From positions 1-64,000 of IMG/VR virus record IMGVR_UViG_3300026165_000001: 64,000 bases of DNA; one strand, given 5' to 3'. Under the pieces are notes generated by a model. The model had not been told where the DNA came from. It saw only the letters and a program-made list of their open reading frames with translations, and did not search any database. This stretch comes from a virus. The position numbers and the translations under genes were made by a program. Every line of letters starts with the position of its first letter. Position 1 is the stretch's first letter. Of this stretch, positions 54,599 to 64,000 are shown piece by piece.

Positions 54599-57500
54599 AT
54601 GGCACAGAGTATCCGACAGAGAAATTTGTTTGCAGCAGAAGACTATCGTCTTGTATACGACAGTTTCAAACAAGCAAACTTTCAAGCATACGACTACGAC
54701 ACAATACGTGGCGCACTAGTTGATTATATTCAACAGCAATATCCAGAAAATTTCAATGACTGGATTCAATCCAGTGAATTTGTTGCGCTGATTGAAACAC
54801 TTGCGTTCCTTGCGCACAGTCTAGCCTTTCGTATTGACCAAGCAGGACGTGAAAACTTCCTTAGCACTGCGGAACGTCGTGCCAGCGTTTTGCGTATTGC
54901 TGATTTTCTAGGATACACACCAACACGTCATCAACCAGCTCGTGGTCATCTCAAAGTTACAGGCATCCGCACTACACAGGACGTTTTTGATATCAATGGT
55001 GATAGCCTTAAGAACCAGACAATTGATTTTGAAGACTCATATCAAAACTTTTTATTGGTGATGAATGAAGTATTGAGTGCTACAAATAAGTTTGGTAGAC
55101 CAAACAATAGTATAAGAATTGGCAACGTCAAGAACGACATTTACACCACCAATATTTCAAACAACCGTAATATTGTATTTGATATTCAAGGTGAGGTAAA
55201 TGGGGTGCGTCGTGGGTTTGAAGTGCACGGCACCAATATCAATCGTTCTACCAATACATTGGTTGAATCAGAACCTGATCCGACTGGCAGCTTTAACATC
55301 GTTTACAAAAATGACGGCCAGGGACTCGGTAGTAATGATACTGGATTTTTTGTGGGCTTCAAGCAAGGCACATTGCAATTTAATGATATCACAGCAGACG
55401 AAGCTGTTAGTAATCTCTTGATTGATCTTGGAGCAACCAATGTTAATAACAGTGATATTTGGGTTCAAAGTATTAATGATTCAGGTGAAATAGTAAACAG
55501 TTGGACTAAGGTGGATAGCGGATTTGGTGCTAACACTGTTTTTAACAACATACGACAAGATAACCGAAAACTCTACTCAGTAAAAACAGTAGATGAAGAC
55601 AACGTCAACATTATATTTGGTGATGGTGTCTTTAGCGAAATACCTCGTGGTATTATTCGAATTTGGTATCGCACTGGTATCAATCAGACATACACACTAG
55701 ATCCAGATGATATTGGAACAGTGACTTTTGGTTTCAACTATGATTCACCAGACAATAACACGTATAAGGTAACATTTACATGTGAATTGCAAGATCCAGT
55801 AACAAACGCATCTTCAGCAGAAACCATTACCAGCATTAAAAACAATGCCGGACGTGTTTTTGCTGCACAAGATAGAATGATCACTGCCAGTGATTACAGC
55901 GTTTATCCACTTACTGTTAGCGAGAATATTCGCAAAATCAAAGCAATTAATAGAACATATACCGGACATAGCAGATTTATTCGCGCACAAGATCCCACTG
56001 CAACCTACCAAAGCGTGGATCTCGTGTTTGATGATGGATATATCTATAGTGAAGGCTTGACATATCGAACAAATCTAGCGTTGCCTAGTAACCTCAGTGT
56101 TGATCAAATTTATTATCGCTTTATTGATGAAGCTATCTCAAATCCTGAAGTGATCAATTTGTTCTACAGCAAATATGAAGATGTCAGTGTAGATTTCAAC
56201 AACGTGAGCACAAGCTATGAGTGGCAACAAATTACAAGTGGTTATAGAGGCTCAACTGGTTATTTAACACGGGGAAGTGTTATTCAAAAGATTGGGTCAA
56301 ATGCTACAAACGATCTAAACGATGCTCGCCCAGGAAGCATTGTAGAATTTGTGGAATCACCATACAATAGCGGCACGCTGGGCGAGCCAGGTGATTCTCT
56401 CACAATTATAAATGCTGGTTCAGGATATACGAGTGCACCTACTGTTACCATTCGCGGAACAGGAACAGGCGCTGAAGCCACAGCCACGATAAATGGCGGT
56501 CAGATTTCTGGCGTGACGTTAACGGCAGGCGGAGCAGGATATCAAAACCCTGTTGTCGTTGAAATCACCGGCGGGGGTGGTAGCGGCGCGGCGGCCGTAG
56601 CTCGTGCCCAGTCAGCGGCTAAGACATGGGCTCGTGTAGTTGATGTCGTATCAGATGGACAGGGTATCAATGACAGTAATGGCAATCCTACTGGCCTCAC
56701 ATCACGTGGACAGGGGGCAGTGGTTCTCAATAAGGTCATTCCCAACACTGCTCGTGTAAGTCGTGTGTTTCCAGCATACAAAACACAATTTAGTGACGAA
56801 GAAAGAAACAATATTCTTGATGAGCTAGCAAACCTAAACTCATTTGGTTTGCGTTATGATGAAACTGCTAGCGAATGGAAAATCATACGCTCAGGTGATC
56901 TTCCGACAACTGATGAAAACAATCCAGATAATTTCAGCTTTGAAAATGCTGGTGATTTGAGTAATTCAAACAATGACCATAGTTGGATCATGCGAGTTAA
57001 TTATAGTGCAAGTCGTTGGGAATTTATTTCACGGCGACAGCGATTTGTTTATGGATCCGACGAAAAAATTCGCTTCTTTAATCAAAACGGCAAGAGACGA
57101 TTCAATGTAGAAACAAACAAACCAGAACGCGATGCAATTGTTGTGTCACGAATTAACACAAAGCCAAACGGTAGCCTATTTCCTCTAGAAGAAGATTTGA
57201 CTTTCTTTGCTTACCGTTATTTCACAGAACCAGACGGATACACAGACAATCGAAAAGTAATCGTTACACTGGCTGATGTTGACAATGACAATTATCCAGA
57301 TAATCCTCTTGCATTTAAAACACTATCTGGCAATAACAATATTGCACTGGGAACCGTGACGGAAGACGGAAATGAATACACTGTGAGAACAGAAACTGGA
57401 ACAGAAGTGCCAGGACGCAGCAATTTGACTGCGACGTGGCGCCGCATTAGCACTAGTCGTTATCGCATTGATCCAAGTCTTTCAAATATTATTGATGTGT

Positions 57501-58024
57501 TCGTTCTTAACCAGAATTATGACACTAAATATCGAGAGTGGATTGCAGATAGCAGAAAAGAATCAGAACGCCCAGAAACCCCAACCGAAGTGGAATTGGA
57601 AAAACAATTTGCGGCACTAGATTCCAAGAAAGCAATTAGTGATTCAATTGTTTATCGAGCAGCAGAATACAAGGTGTTGTTCGGTGAATTGGCTGATTTG
57701 GAATTGCAAGGTAAGTTTAAGATCGTGAAAGTTTCTGGAACAACATTGACAGACAATGAAATCAAGTCAAGAGTATTAACTGCAATTCAAAATTTCTTTG
57801 ATATCAATAATTGGGATTTTGGTGAGACGTTCTACTTTACAGAGTTGAGCGCCTATATTCACCAACAACTTCCTGGTGTCATTAGCAGTGTGGTTTTGGT
57901 TCCATTGGCAACCAACAGTCAATTTGGTGACTTATTCCAGATCGGACCAGACAGCAATGAATTGTTTATTCCAGACGTAACACTAACTGATATCGAAATT
58001 GTCGATTCATTGAATTCAATATAA
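54599..58024 (+). CDS. 6: Baseplate wedge protein (gp6) with extension
   Basis: A 1141-residue wedge subunit. The N-terminal domain matches gp6: YDSFKQANFQAYDYDTIRGA, WIQSSEFVALIETLAFLAHS, IDQAGRENFLSTAERRASVL, FLGYTPTRHQPARG. T4 gp6 is 660 residues; the extra includes a beta domain of repeated GSGYTSAPTVTIRG and GAGYQNPVVVEITG units near residues 600-670. The C-terminal DINNWDFGETFYFTELSAYI and ISSVVLVP are the gp6 dimer parts. It forms the inner baseplate ring. Confidence 0.92.
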   Translation: MAQSIRQRNLFAAEDYRLVYDSFKQANFQAYDYDTIRGALVDYIQQQYPENFNDWIQSSEFVALIETLAFLAHSLAFRIDQAGRENFLSTAERRASVLRIADFLGYTPTRHQPARGHLKVTGIRTTQDVFDINGDSLKNQTIDFEDSYQNFLLVMNEVLSATNKFGRPNNSIRIGNVKNDIYTTNISNNRNIVFDIQGEVNGVRRGFEVHGTNINRSTNTLVESEPDPTGSFNIVYKNDGQGLGSNDTGFFVGFKQGTLQFNDITADEAVSNLLIDLGATNVNNSDIWVQSINDSGEIVNSWTKVDSGFGANTVFNNIRQDNRKLYSVKTVDEDNVNIIFGDGVFSEIPRGIIRIWYRTGINQTYTLDPDDIGTVTFGFNYDSPDNNTYKVTFTCELQDPVTNASSAETITSIKNNAGRVFAAQDRMITASDYSVYPLTVSENIRKIKAINRTYTGHSRFIRAQDPTATYQSVDLVFDDGYIYSEGLTYRTNLALPSNLSVDQIYYRFIDEAISNPEVINLFYSKYEDVSVDFNNVSTSYEWQQITSGYRGSTGYLTRGSVIQKIGSNATNDLNDARPGSIVEFVESPYNSGTLGEPGDSLTIINAGSGYTSAPTVTIRGTGTGAEATATINGGQISGVTLTAGGAGYQNPVVVEITGGGGSGAAAVARAQSAAKTWARVVDVVSDGQGINDSNGNPTGLTSRGQGAVVLNKVIPNTARVSRVFPAYKTQFSDEERNNILDELANLNSFGLRYDETASEWKIIRSGDLPTTDENNPDNFSFENAGDLSNSNNDHSWIMRVNYSASRWEFISRRQRFVYGSDEKIRFFNQNGKRRFNVETNKPERDAIVVSRINTKPNGSLFPLEEDLTFFAYRYFTEPDGYTDNRKVIVTLADVDNDNYPDNPLAFKTLSGNNNIALGTVTEDGNEYTVRTETGTEVPGRSNLTATWRRISTSRYRIDPSLSNIIDVFVLNQNYDTKYREWIADSRKESERPETPTEVELEKQFAALDSKKAISDSIVYRAAEYKVLFGELADLELQGKFKIVKVSGTTLTDNEIKSRVLTAIQNFFDINNWDFGETFYFTELSAYIHQQLPGVISSVVLVPLATNSQFGDLFQIGPDSNELFIPDVTLTDIEIVDSLNSI

Positions 58025-58033
58025 GGTAAATTG

Positions 58034-61000
58034 ATGGCAAAAGATTATAGCGCCAACCCAAAAGACGTAAAAAACTTCACACAAGGGGCTGAAGTTGGAC
58101 TGGATCAAAGCTTTCAGGACTATAGTGAGTTTCTGCCCTTTATCAATAGAACAGAATCACTTGAGCGTTTCTTTGGCAGCACTGTCAATCAACTTCTAAG
58201 TTCTGGATCAACTCAGAGTATTGACGCATACTGGGGTCGGCTTGCAGGAAGAAACTATAACCCAAATAACGAACTCTTTCAGTTTGAGCCTGATGCCACA
58301 CGTCTTAACTATCAATTCCAGCCTGGCACAGTGAGCCGTGTTGAAGGCCAAACTGAACAAACTGTTAGTTACATCAATTGGCTCAAGCGTCTCGAAAGTC
58401 TTGGTGCTGATATTAATAACCATGATCGACTTTTCAGTGAGCTGGGATATGTGCTAGACTTGCCAATTAATGCAGATATGTTGATGAATTATCGCAATTA
58501 TTATTGGTTAGAAGGACAAATACCAACAATTGTAATTGAACCCACAGTTGACGATCCAATTGTCATTGATGATATCGTTAAGTTTTCATTCTATACAACT
58601 CCAGAATTGTCAAACTACAAGACTGTTGAGTTTGTGACTGGTTTGCGTGTTAAATTCACAGGCGATTATGTTTCAAGTACGAGCGGAGATTATTTTGCTG
58701 ATTATACATATTCAGTTGAAAATGTGGGCGGTGAAGGAGGAATTAAACTTGTGCCAGTTATTGATGATACTGGTGACAATCTATTCCCGAGCACCACTCC
58801 TTATGAGATAGAAATCCGCGAAGGCTGGGATATATTTGATTATGATACAACACCATTCGATGGCATCGCGCCATTCGATCCATACGACGTCACAACTAAT
58901 CGTGATCGTGAAGATCTAAATCTTAACACTACATATATTGTAATGGAACGTTGGGCAGCCGATAAAAATCCTTGGGCCAGAACAAACAAGTGGTATAGCC
59001 TACATGCAATTGACATCATGGCAGAGTATAATGGCGTTAATGTTGAGGCATATAAAAACGCCTTTACCCGCGCCAATAGACCAATTATTGAATTCCGTGC
59101 AAACATGGAGCTCACAAACTTTTGTGGTAATTTTGCTGGCACAGTTGATTACGCAGTAAGCATCGACCAAGCAAGCCAAATTGGAGACTCAGGCGGATCT
59201 TTCCAAGTCGATAGTGAAAACTCATTGGAAGATGGCGATGTTATTTTTGTTGGTAAACCAGAAACAAATGGTATCCAGCTTGTTGAATTTAATCAAGACT
59301 TCAACAGTGACTTCGACAGCGGCCCAGCACTGAGCGGCGCGTTTGGTCCTCCATATAGCAGCGCATTTGACGTTGGTGTGGCAATTACATTGAATCAAAA
59401 CGCATACCAAGTCAGTATTGTTAGTAATACAATTACATTGACGCCACTTTCACCATATAATGACGGCGATTATGTGATTGTCACTAAGGGAGAACAAAAA
59501 GGATTTGTCTATTGCTTTACAGAGGCTGATGGTTGGCAAGTCGCACAAAATAAAGAATCACGAGGTGATTTCCCGCTATTCAAGCTATATGATGACGAAC
59601 TAATTGATCTTGAAAGTTACGAAAATACAGACTTTGTTGGTGAAAAGATCTTTGGATATCGAGAAAATCCAACAGGCGGATTTGATCGTGAACTAGGATT
59701 TAGTCCATCATTTACGCAGCAAGGATCATTTAACGATTATGAATTTGAATGGACACTTAGCACAAACCGTTATAGTCGTGATGTAACAGTGGACAATTCA
59801 ACTGAAATTCGTGGATACTATTTCTGGCGAGATCGAGTTGAAAACAAATATTATAATGGATGGACACAAGTCCGTGGTGGACAGCGTGTTCCTATTATCC
59901 AAACACAAGTCGCCGACGGAACAAACCAGCCTACATTTGAACTAGGAACAACAGCAGTCAGTCATCCCACTGAATACACTGTGGTTTTCCAGGACGATGA
60001 ATATCGTTGGCACGAACACAGTTATATTGATCGTCATCCTATCGGTGAACCAAATCCAACAATGGTTTGGCGCTATGATACTGATTACAATATCAATACG
60101 TTGATTGAAAACTCTAGCGATTCCTTGGAGTTTGTGCGAGCAATTTCTTATGCTTCAGATACTGTTTCCAGTATTACTTTAGCTAGTGCAACACCGGTTG
60201 AGATCACAGTTGCAGATACATCACAGCTAAAGACTGGTGACCGTGCCACATTTACAAATGTAACAGGAACAACCGAACTCAATGGGAATACTTATGAAAT
60301 CACAGTTGTTAACTCAACTACATTTACACTAGATGGAACAGATGGTGATGATTTCAGTGCTTATGTAAGTGATGGCGACATTACATATGGTGATGGAGAT
60401 ATCACTGTTACTGTAACAGATGATCTAAACACAACTGTAAATGTATCCAGCAGCTATGTATATGGAAAGATATTGTATCGCAATACTAATGATTCAACCA
60501 TTCAGGGAGAGATTTTCCTTTCTGATGAAAATCAAAATAGATACTCTGTAATTCGCAATGGTCGTTATCTCGTAGAAGATGTTGATTACGCATTTAGTGG
60601 CACAACAATTACCGTGACTGCGGAATGCAGTGAGGACGATGTTCTTGAACTAATTTATATTGCTGATGCAGATCTAGAAAATGTTGTTTATGATGTGGCT
60701 CCTATTCACTTCTACAATAACGATAACAAACCATTCACGTTTGTGGGTTATGACGATCTAACAAATCACTTTGCACGACAAATGTCTGCAATGCCAGGAT
60801 TTGATGGTGATGTATTTGGCATTAACAACTACCATAACACGGTGCGACAGCATTCATATGACGGCTTGATTAGACAGCAAATCTTCTCAAGCAAGCGTGT
60901 GCAATATCTAATAGATCAAGAGTCTATTAATCCAGTTCGTGCACTCAAAAATATTTCACGTGATTATGCTGATTTCAAGAAATACTTTATTAATAAAGTT

Positions 61001-64000
61001 CGACAATTGTGGAATACAAATGAATGGTCAACTGTTAGAGAATTGGTTGACCGAGCAATTTCTGACATCAATATTGGAAAAAGCGACGAATTCAAATATG
61101 CACATAGTGACATGGCATATGCTAAACAATTCAGAAGCATTGAACACACAATAACAAATAGCGATACTGAATATGCTATGCCCAGTGTGGTTAACGTTTA
61201 TAATGATCGACAAAACCATATACAAGTCTGGCTAAAGGAATATGATTCAGTGACAAGCCAGTTCATTGAACGTCCGTTGGTCAAGGATATTGATTATACA
61301 ATTAACGGTCCAAATATTGTTTTGACCAGCCCGGCTGAATTTAGTGGTAATGTTGTAAACAGTTCAGATAATGTTGTAAACAGTTCAGACAATGTCATTG
61401 TTGGTGAACCAACCGGTGGACCAGCAACTCTTACCATACGTTGGTATAGTGTAAATCAACTGAGTCATATTCCGCCAAGTGCAGTCAAACTAGGATTCTT
61501 CCGTCCAACACAAATTGAATTTACAGATGGTGTATTGATTGGACATGACGGAAGTCGTTATACTGCAACAAACACAGATATCACCAACACAAAAAGTGTT
61601 GACTTTGATGTTGTCGCGGCTGCACTATACGATTATGAGTTGCGAGTATTCAATAACTTGGTTGATGGACACTTCCTAAGCGATACACAATACAATTATG
61701 AAATGGGGGAATTTTATCCAAACCCTGATGGCGAGTTTGCTTATGATGTATCAGATATCAATGATCGACTCGATGACTGGTATAACCGTTGGGCTATCCG
61801 CAACAGCGTAACTGAAATTGACACGGTTGCTTATGATGCTGGTGATGAATTTACTTGGAATTACAGCACGGTTGGTCCTGAACTGGGTAGCTGGCGCAGC
61901 ATATACACTTATTACTTTGGAACAGATCGCCCACACACACATCCTTGGGAGATGCTCGGACACCGCATCAAGCCTACATGGTGGGATGCAACTTATAGTT
62001 GGACGGCGGGACCTTTGCGTGATGCATTGATTTCAGCCTTGAAGTTCGGCAAAACAGGAGACACAAGCGGTCCTGATAAGATTGATTTGCGTTATGCTCG
62101 TAGCAGCTATGATTGGGACGATGAAACCCTGGTCAGTGATGATGGTTCAGCAACCTTAAATGGTCCTGACACCGCAGGCGTTGTTAGCACACCAGCGAGT
62201 ATTGATGCTGCACGTGATTTTGTTTTTGGTGATTGGAGTGAAACAGAGGATAGATGGCGTAAGAGTAGTGAATATCTTTTTGCGCTTGCTGAAGTCTATT
62301 TGCAACTCAAGCCATACAGGACACACGAGCTATTTTGGTTCCTACATCGTTACAATATTAATCGCAACGTAACACAAGAACAGTGGGTCAATATTGATTA
62401 TTGTATTCGTGCATATAATCAAGAATTGCACAACCAAAAAGTCAAAGACGGTGTTATCGCTAGTATACGTGTCGTTAATGGCGGAACAGGATATACATTC
62501 CTTGATCTTGAATTTGAACAAGGACCCATTTGTTATCGTATTGCTGAAGCACAAGCCTATACATCTGCAGGACGTGTGGTGGCTGTAGCAGTTACAGATC
62601 CAGGACGAGGCTTTGCTAGTGATCCAGTGGTCAATTTGAATGGTCCTCCAAGCGGTTCCGGTGTTGAGTTAGAGTATGTTATTATTTCTGATCTATACTT
62701 CACACACCTAGGATTCAACACTCTTCCAGCAGAAGAATATGTAGTGGTAAATCCAGACTCAACAGACCTAGCTGAACGACTTGATGGCCTTGATATCAAT
62801 TACATGCTACATGTTGGAGGATTTACTGACAAGCGCATACTTGCTATTGAGTTGGATGGTGATTATGATAGTGGTGTTGTTCGTATTCCAGAAACAAGCT
62901 ACGACATTCTAATTGATCGCAATGCTCCAATCAAAACAGCATTTTATTCAGGTGTTCGAATCGATAAAGAGGACGTTGGTTACCGCGTGAGTGGTTACGA
63001 TCTTGATAGTGAATTCTTCAATTATCTTCTGCCATCAACAGCAGGCAAACAGATAAGTGTTGATATTGGAAATACTGAGGTTGTGAAACATCTCAACTGG
63101 AGAAACGAGGTAGCACGAATTCCTTACAATACAGTGCTCCTCAAGCGCCAAGAACTGTATCAGTTCTTGCTGGGACTTGGCAAATACTATGAAAGCATTG
63201 GTTTTGATGCATATACACAATGGGAAGTGGAAGCCAGAGCAGCGATTGAATGGGCATTGGGAACCGACACTGATCCTTTCTATGTGAATGGTATTAATGA
63301 TACAATCAGTTATCATCAAGGAACACGTGGCGTTGTGCAAACAATCGACGTCAATTACGATGGTGTGCCCAACTTGCTTGATCAAAATTTTAAGAATATT
63401 CGACGCAATGAAACACTTGTTTTGAGAGATAATGATAAAACTGAAATCTCAATCAAGAACGGCGAAGATAGAATTTATGGTCTAGGTGTTCGTGTTATTG
63501 AATTTGAACACATCATTACCATTGATAATGTTACATCATTCAATGACGAATTTTATATTCCTGAGTTGGGTGTTGGTCAAAACCGTGTCCGCCTAGTAGG
63601 CGAAAGAACAAGAAATTGGAACGGTCGTGTTGAGGCGGTTGGATACCTTGTGCAAGATACAGGACTTGTTCTCAATATAGAAAGCAGCGTTCGTGAGCTT
63701 GAACAGGACTGGATGACATCTGACAGTAAAGCACTTGAGCGTTTGACACGTCAAACTCGTGGATACAATGTTGGATATTCAAAACCAACATACATGACCA
63801 ATACTTTTGTTAGCGACCGTTCAGGTTATGCGTTTGAAAAGGGTTTGAGAAAATACCGCGGCACTGCTAGCGCAATCGAAGCCATGACCAGGAACAAGAA
63901 CATTTTTGGTCAAGAATTTGAGCATGAACTATATGAAAACTGGATGGTAAGACTGGGAGATTTTGGTGACGTTAGTGAACGCAACCCGATTGAATTCCAA
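58034..64000 (+). CDS. Giant baseplate wedge protein (gp7-like), 3' end beyond window
   Basis: Open from ATG 58034 (GGTAAATTG upstream, weak ribosome site) to the window end, at least 1989 residues. The N-terminus MAKDYSANPKDVKNFTQGAE leads to INWLKRLESLGADINNHDRL and MLMNYRNYYWLEGQIP. A GTGYTFLDLEF / GRGFASDPVVNLNG unit (about residues 1485-1540) is like that in gp6. Near the end, ELYENWMVRLGDFGDVSERN and AYEF-type segments resemble the T4 gp7/wedge end. T4 gp7 is 1032 residues, so this is twice as long. It follows gp6 by 9 nt, the gp7 place in many T4-like phages. Confidence 0.75.
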   Translation, partial: MAKDYSANPKDVKNFTQGAEVGLDQSFQDYSEFLPFINRTESLERFFGSTVNQLLSSGSTQSIDAYWGRLAGRNYNPNNELFQFEPDATRLNYQFQPGTVSRVEGQTEQTVSYINWLKRLESLGADINNHDRLFSELGYVLDLPINADMLMNYRNYYWLEGQIPTIVIEPTVDDPIVIDDIVKFSFYTTPELSNYKTVEFVTGLRVKFTGDYVSSTSGDYFADYTYSVENVGGEGGIKLVPVIDDTGDNLFPSTTPYEIEIREGWDIFDYDTTPFDGIAPFDPYDVTTNRDREDLNLNTTYIVMERWAADKNPWARTNKWYSLHAIDIMAEYNGVNVEAYKNAFTRANRPIIEFRANMELTNFCGNFAGTVDYAVSIDQASQIGDSGGSFQVDSENSLEDGDVIFVGKPETNGIQLVEFNQDFNSDFDSGPALSGAFGPPYSSAFDVGVAITLNQNAYQVSIVSNTITLTPLSPYNDGDYVIVTKGEQKGFVYCFTEADGWQVAQNKESRGDFPLFKLYDDELIDLESYENTDFVGEKIFGYRENPTGGFDRELGFSPSFTQQGSFNDYEFEWTLSTNRYSRDVTVDNSTEIRGYYFWRDRVENKYYNGWTQVRGGQRVPIIQTQVADGTNQPTFELGTTAVSHPTEYTVVFQDDEYRWHEHSYIDRHPIGEPNPTMVWRYDTDYNINTLIENSSDSLEFVRAISYASDTVSSITLASATPVEITVADTSQLKTGDRATFTNVTGTTELNGNTYEITVVNSTTFTLDGTDGDDFSAYVSDGDITYGDGDITVTVTDDLNTTVNVSSSYVYGKILYRNTNDSTIQGEIFLSDENQNRYSVIRNGRYLVEDVDYAFSGTTITVTAECSEDDVLELIYIADADLENVVYDVAPIHFYNNDNKPFTFVGYDDLTNHFARQMSAMPGFDGDVFGINNYHNTVRQHSYDGLIRQQIFSSKRVQYLIDQESINPVRALKNISRDYADFKKYFINKVRQLWNTNEWSTVRELVDRAISDINIGKSDEFKYAHSDMAYAKQFRSIEHTITNSDTEYAMPSVVNVYNDRQNHIQVWLKEYDSVTSQFIERPLVKDIDYTINGPNIVLTSPAEFSGNVVNSSDNVVNSSDNVIVGEPTGGPATLTIRWYSVNQLSHIPPSAVKLGFFRPTQIEFTDGVLIGHDGSRYTATNTDITNTKSVDFDVVAAALYDYELRVFNNLVDGHFLSDTQYNYEMGEFYPNPDGEFAYDVSDINDRLDDWYNRWAIRNSVTEIDTVAYDAGDEFTWNYSTVGPELGSWRSIYTYYFGTDRPHTHPWEMLGHRIKPTWWDATYSWTAGPLRDALISALKFGKTGDTSGPDKIDLRYARSSYDWDDETLVSDDGSATLNGPDTAGVVSTPASIDAARDFVFGDWSETEDRWRKSSEYLFALAEVYLQLKPYRTHELFWFLHRYNINRNVTQEQWVNIDYCIRAYNQELHNQKVKDGVIASIRVVNGGTGYTFLDLEFEQGPICYRIAEAQAYTSAGRVVAVAVTDPGRGFASDPVVNLNGPPSGSGVELEYVIISDLYFTHLGFNTLPAEEYVVVNPDSTDLAERLDGLDINYMLHVGGFTDKRILAIELDGDYDSGVVRIPETSYDILIDRNAPIKTAFYSGVRIDKEDVGYRVSGYDLDSEFFNYLLPSTAGKQISVDIGNTEVVKHLNWRNEVARIPYNTVLLKRQELYQFLLGLGKYYESIGFDAYTQWEVEARAAIEWALGTDTDPFYVNGINDTISYHQGTRGVVQTIDVNYDGVPNLLDQNFKNIRRNETLVLRDNDKTEISIKNGEDRIYGLGVRVIEFEHIITIDNVTSFNDEFYIPELGVGQNRVRLVGERTRNWNGRVEAVGYLVQDTGLVLNIESSVRELEQDWMTSDSKALERLTRQTRGYNVGYSKPTYMTNTFVSDRSGYAFEKGLRKYRGTASAIEAMTRNKNIFGQEFEHELYENWMVRLGDFGDVSERNPIEFQ

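Overview
The window is part of the genome of a large contractile-tailed phage (myovirus) of the T4 supergroup. It carries the T4 core set: replication and recombination genes (UvsX, UvsY, gp32, gp46, gp47), late sigma factor gp55, terminase (gp16, gp17), the head cassette 20-67-21-22-23 in T4 order, neck and tail completion proteins, sheath and tube (gp18, gp19), tape measure, and a baseplate cluster (gp48/54-like, gp53, gp5, gp25, gp6, gp7-like). Protein styles (short major capsid protein, repeat-rich fibres, UvsX/UvsY/gp32 type, modular gp18) look like marine T4-like phages of Gram-negative hosts rather than enteric T4. No host genes, tRNAs, insertion sequences or CRISPR arrays were seen.

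Layout: 1-23813 is minus strand: small early genes, uvsY-uvsX-32, a row of putative virion or injected proteins, terminase, tubes, a three-gene ExbB/ExbD-like membrane operon, sheath, dNMP kinase, an early small-gene cluster and gp13. 23875-26785 is a plus-strand island (gp14, gp15-like, Nudix hydrolase). 26791-41341 is minus: tail fibres and tip proteins, then 23-22-21-67-20 and the tape measure. 41413-42476 is plus (gp26-like, gp51-like). A 580-bp gene-free, hairpin-rich stretch follows. 43056-48593 is minus: a recombination and late-transcription operon (gp55 to an Hjc-like nuclease). 48730-64000 is plus: the baseplate operon, ending inside a giant gp7-like gene.

Two promoter classes can be read by eye. 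The first is sigma70-like, TTGACa-N17-TATAnT, found before early or middle genes and two putative non-coding RNAs. Three copies carry a conserved inverted repeat, TTGCTTA-N11-TAAGCAA, across the -10. The second is T4-type late octamers (TATAAATA, usually GATAAATA with a following C), which gp55 would recognise. Four late octamers sit exactly 5 nt before an ATG that has no Shine-Dalgarno, which predicts leaderless late mRNAs.

The most interesting points are: (i) a set of non-structural-looking proteins (an Alt-like ADP-ribosyltransferase candidate, two GNAT-like proteins and others) that begin with a short peptide ending in (I/L)xE, the signature of T4 capsid-targeting and gp21 cleavage; (ii) the late-expressed ExbB/ExbD-like proton-channel operon; (iii) a plus-strand RNA whose sigma70 promoter overlaps the opposing late promoter of the tail-fibre gene; (iv) a virion lysozyme-like protein with a Glu where T4 lysozyme has Thr26.
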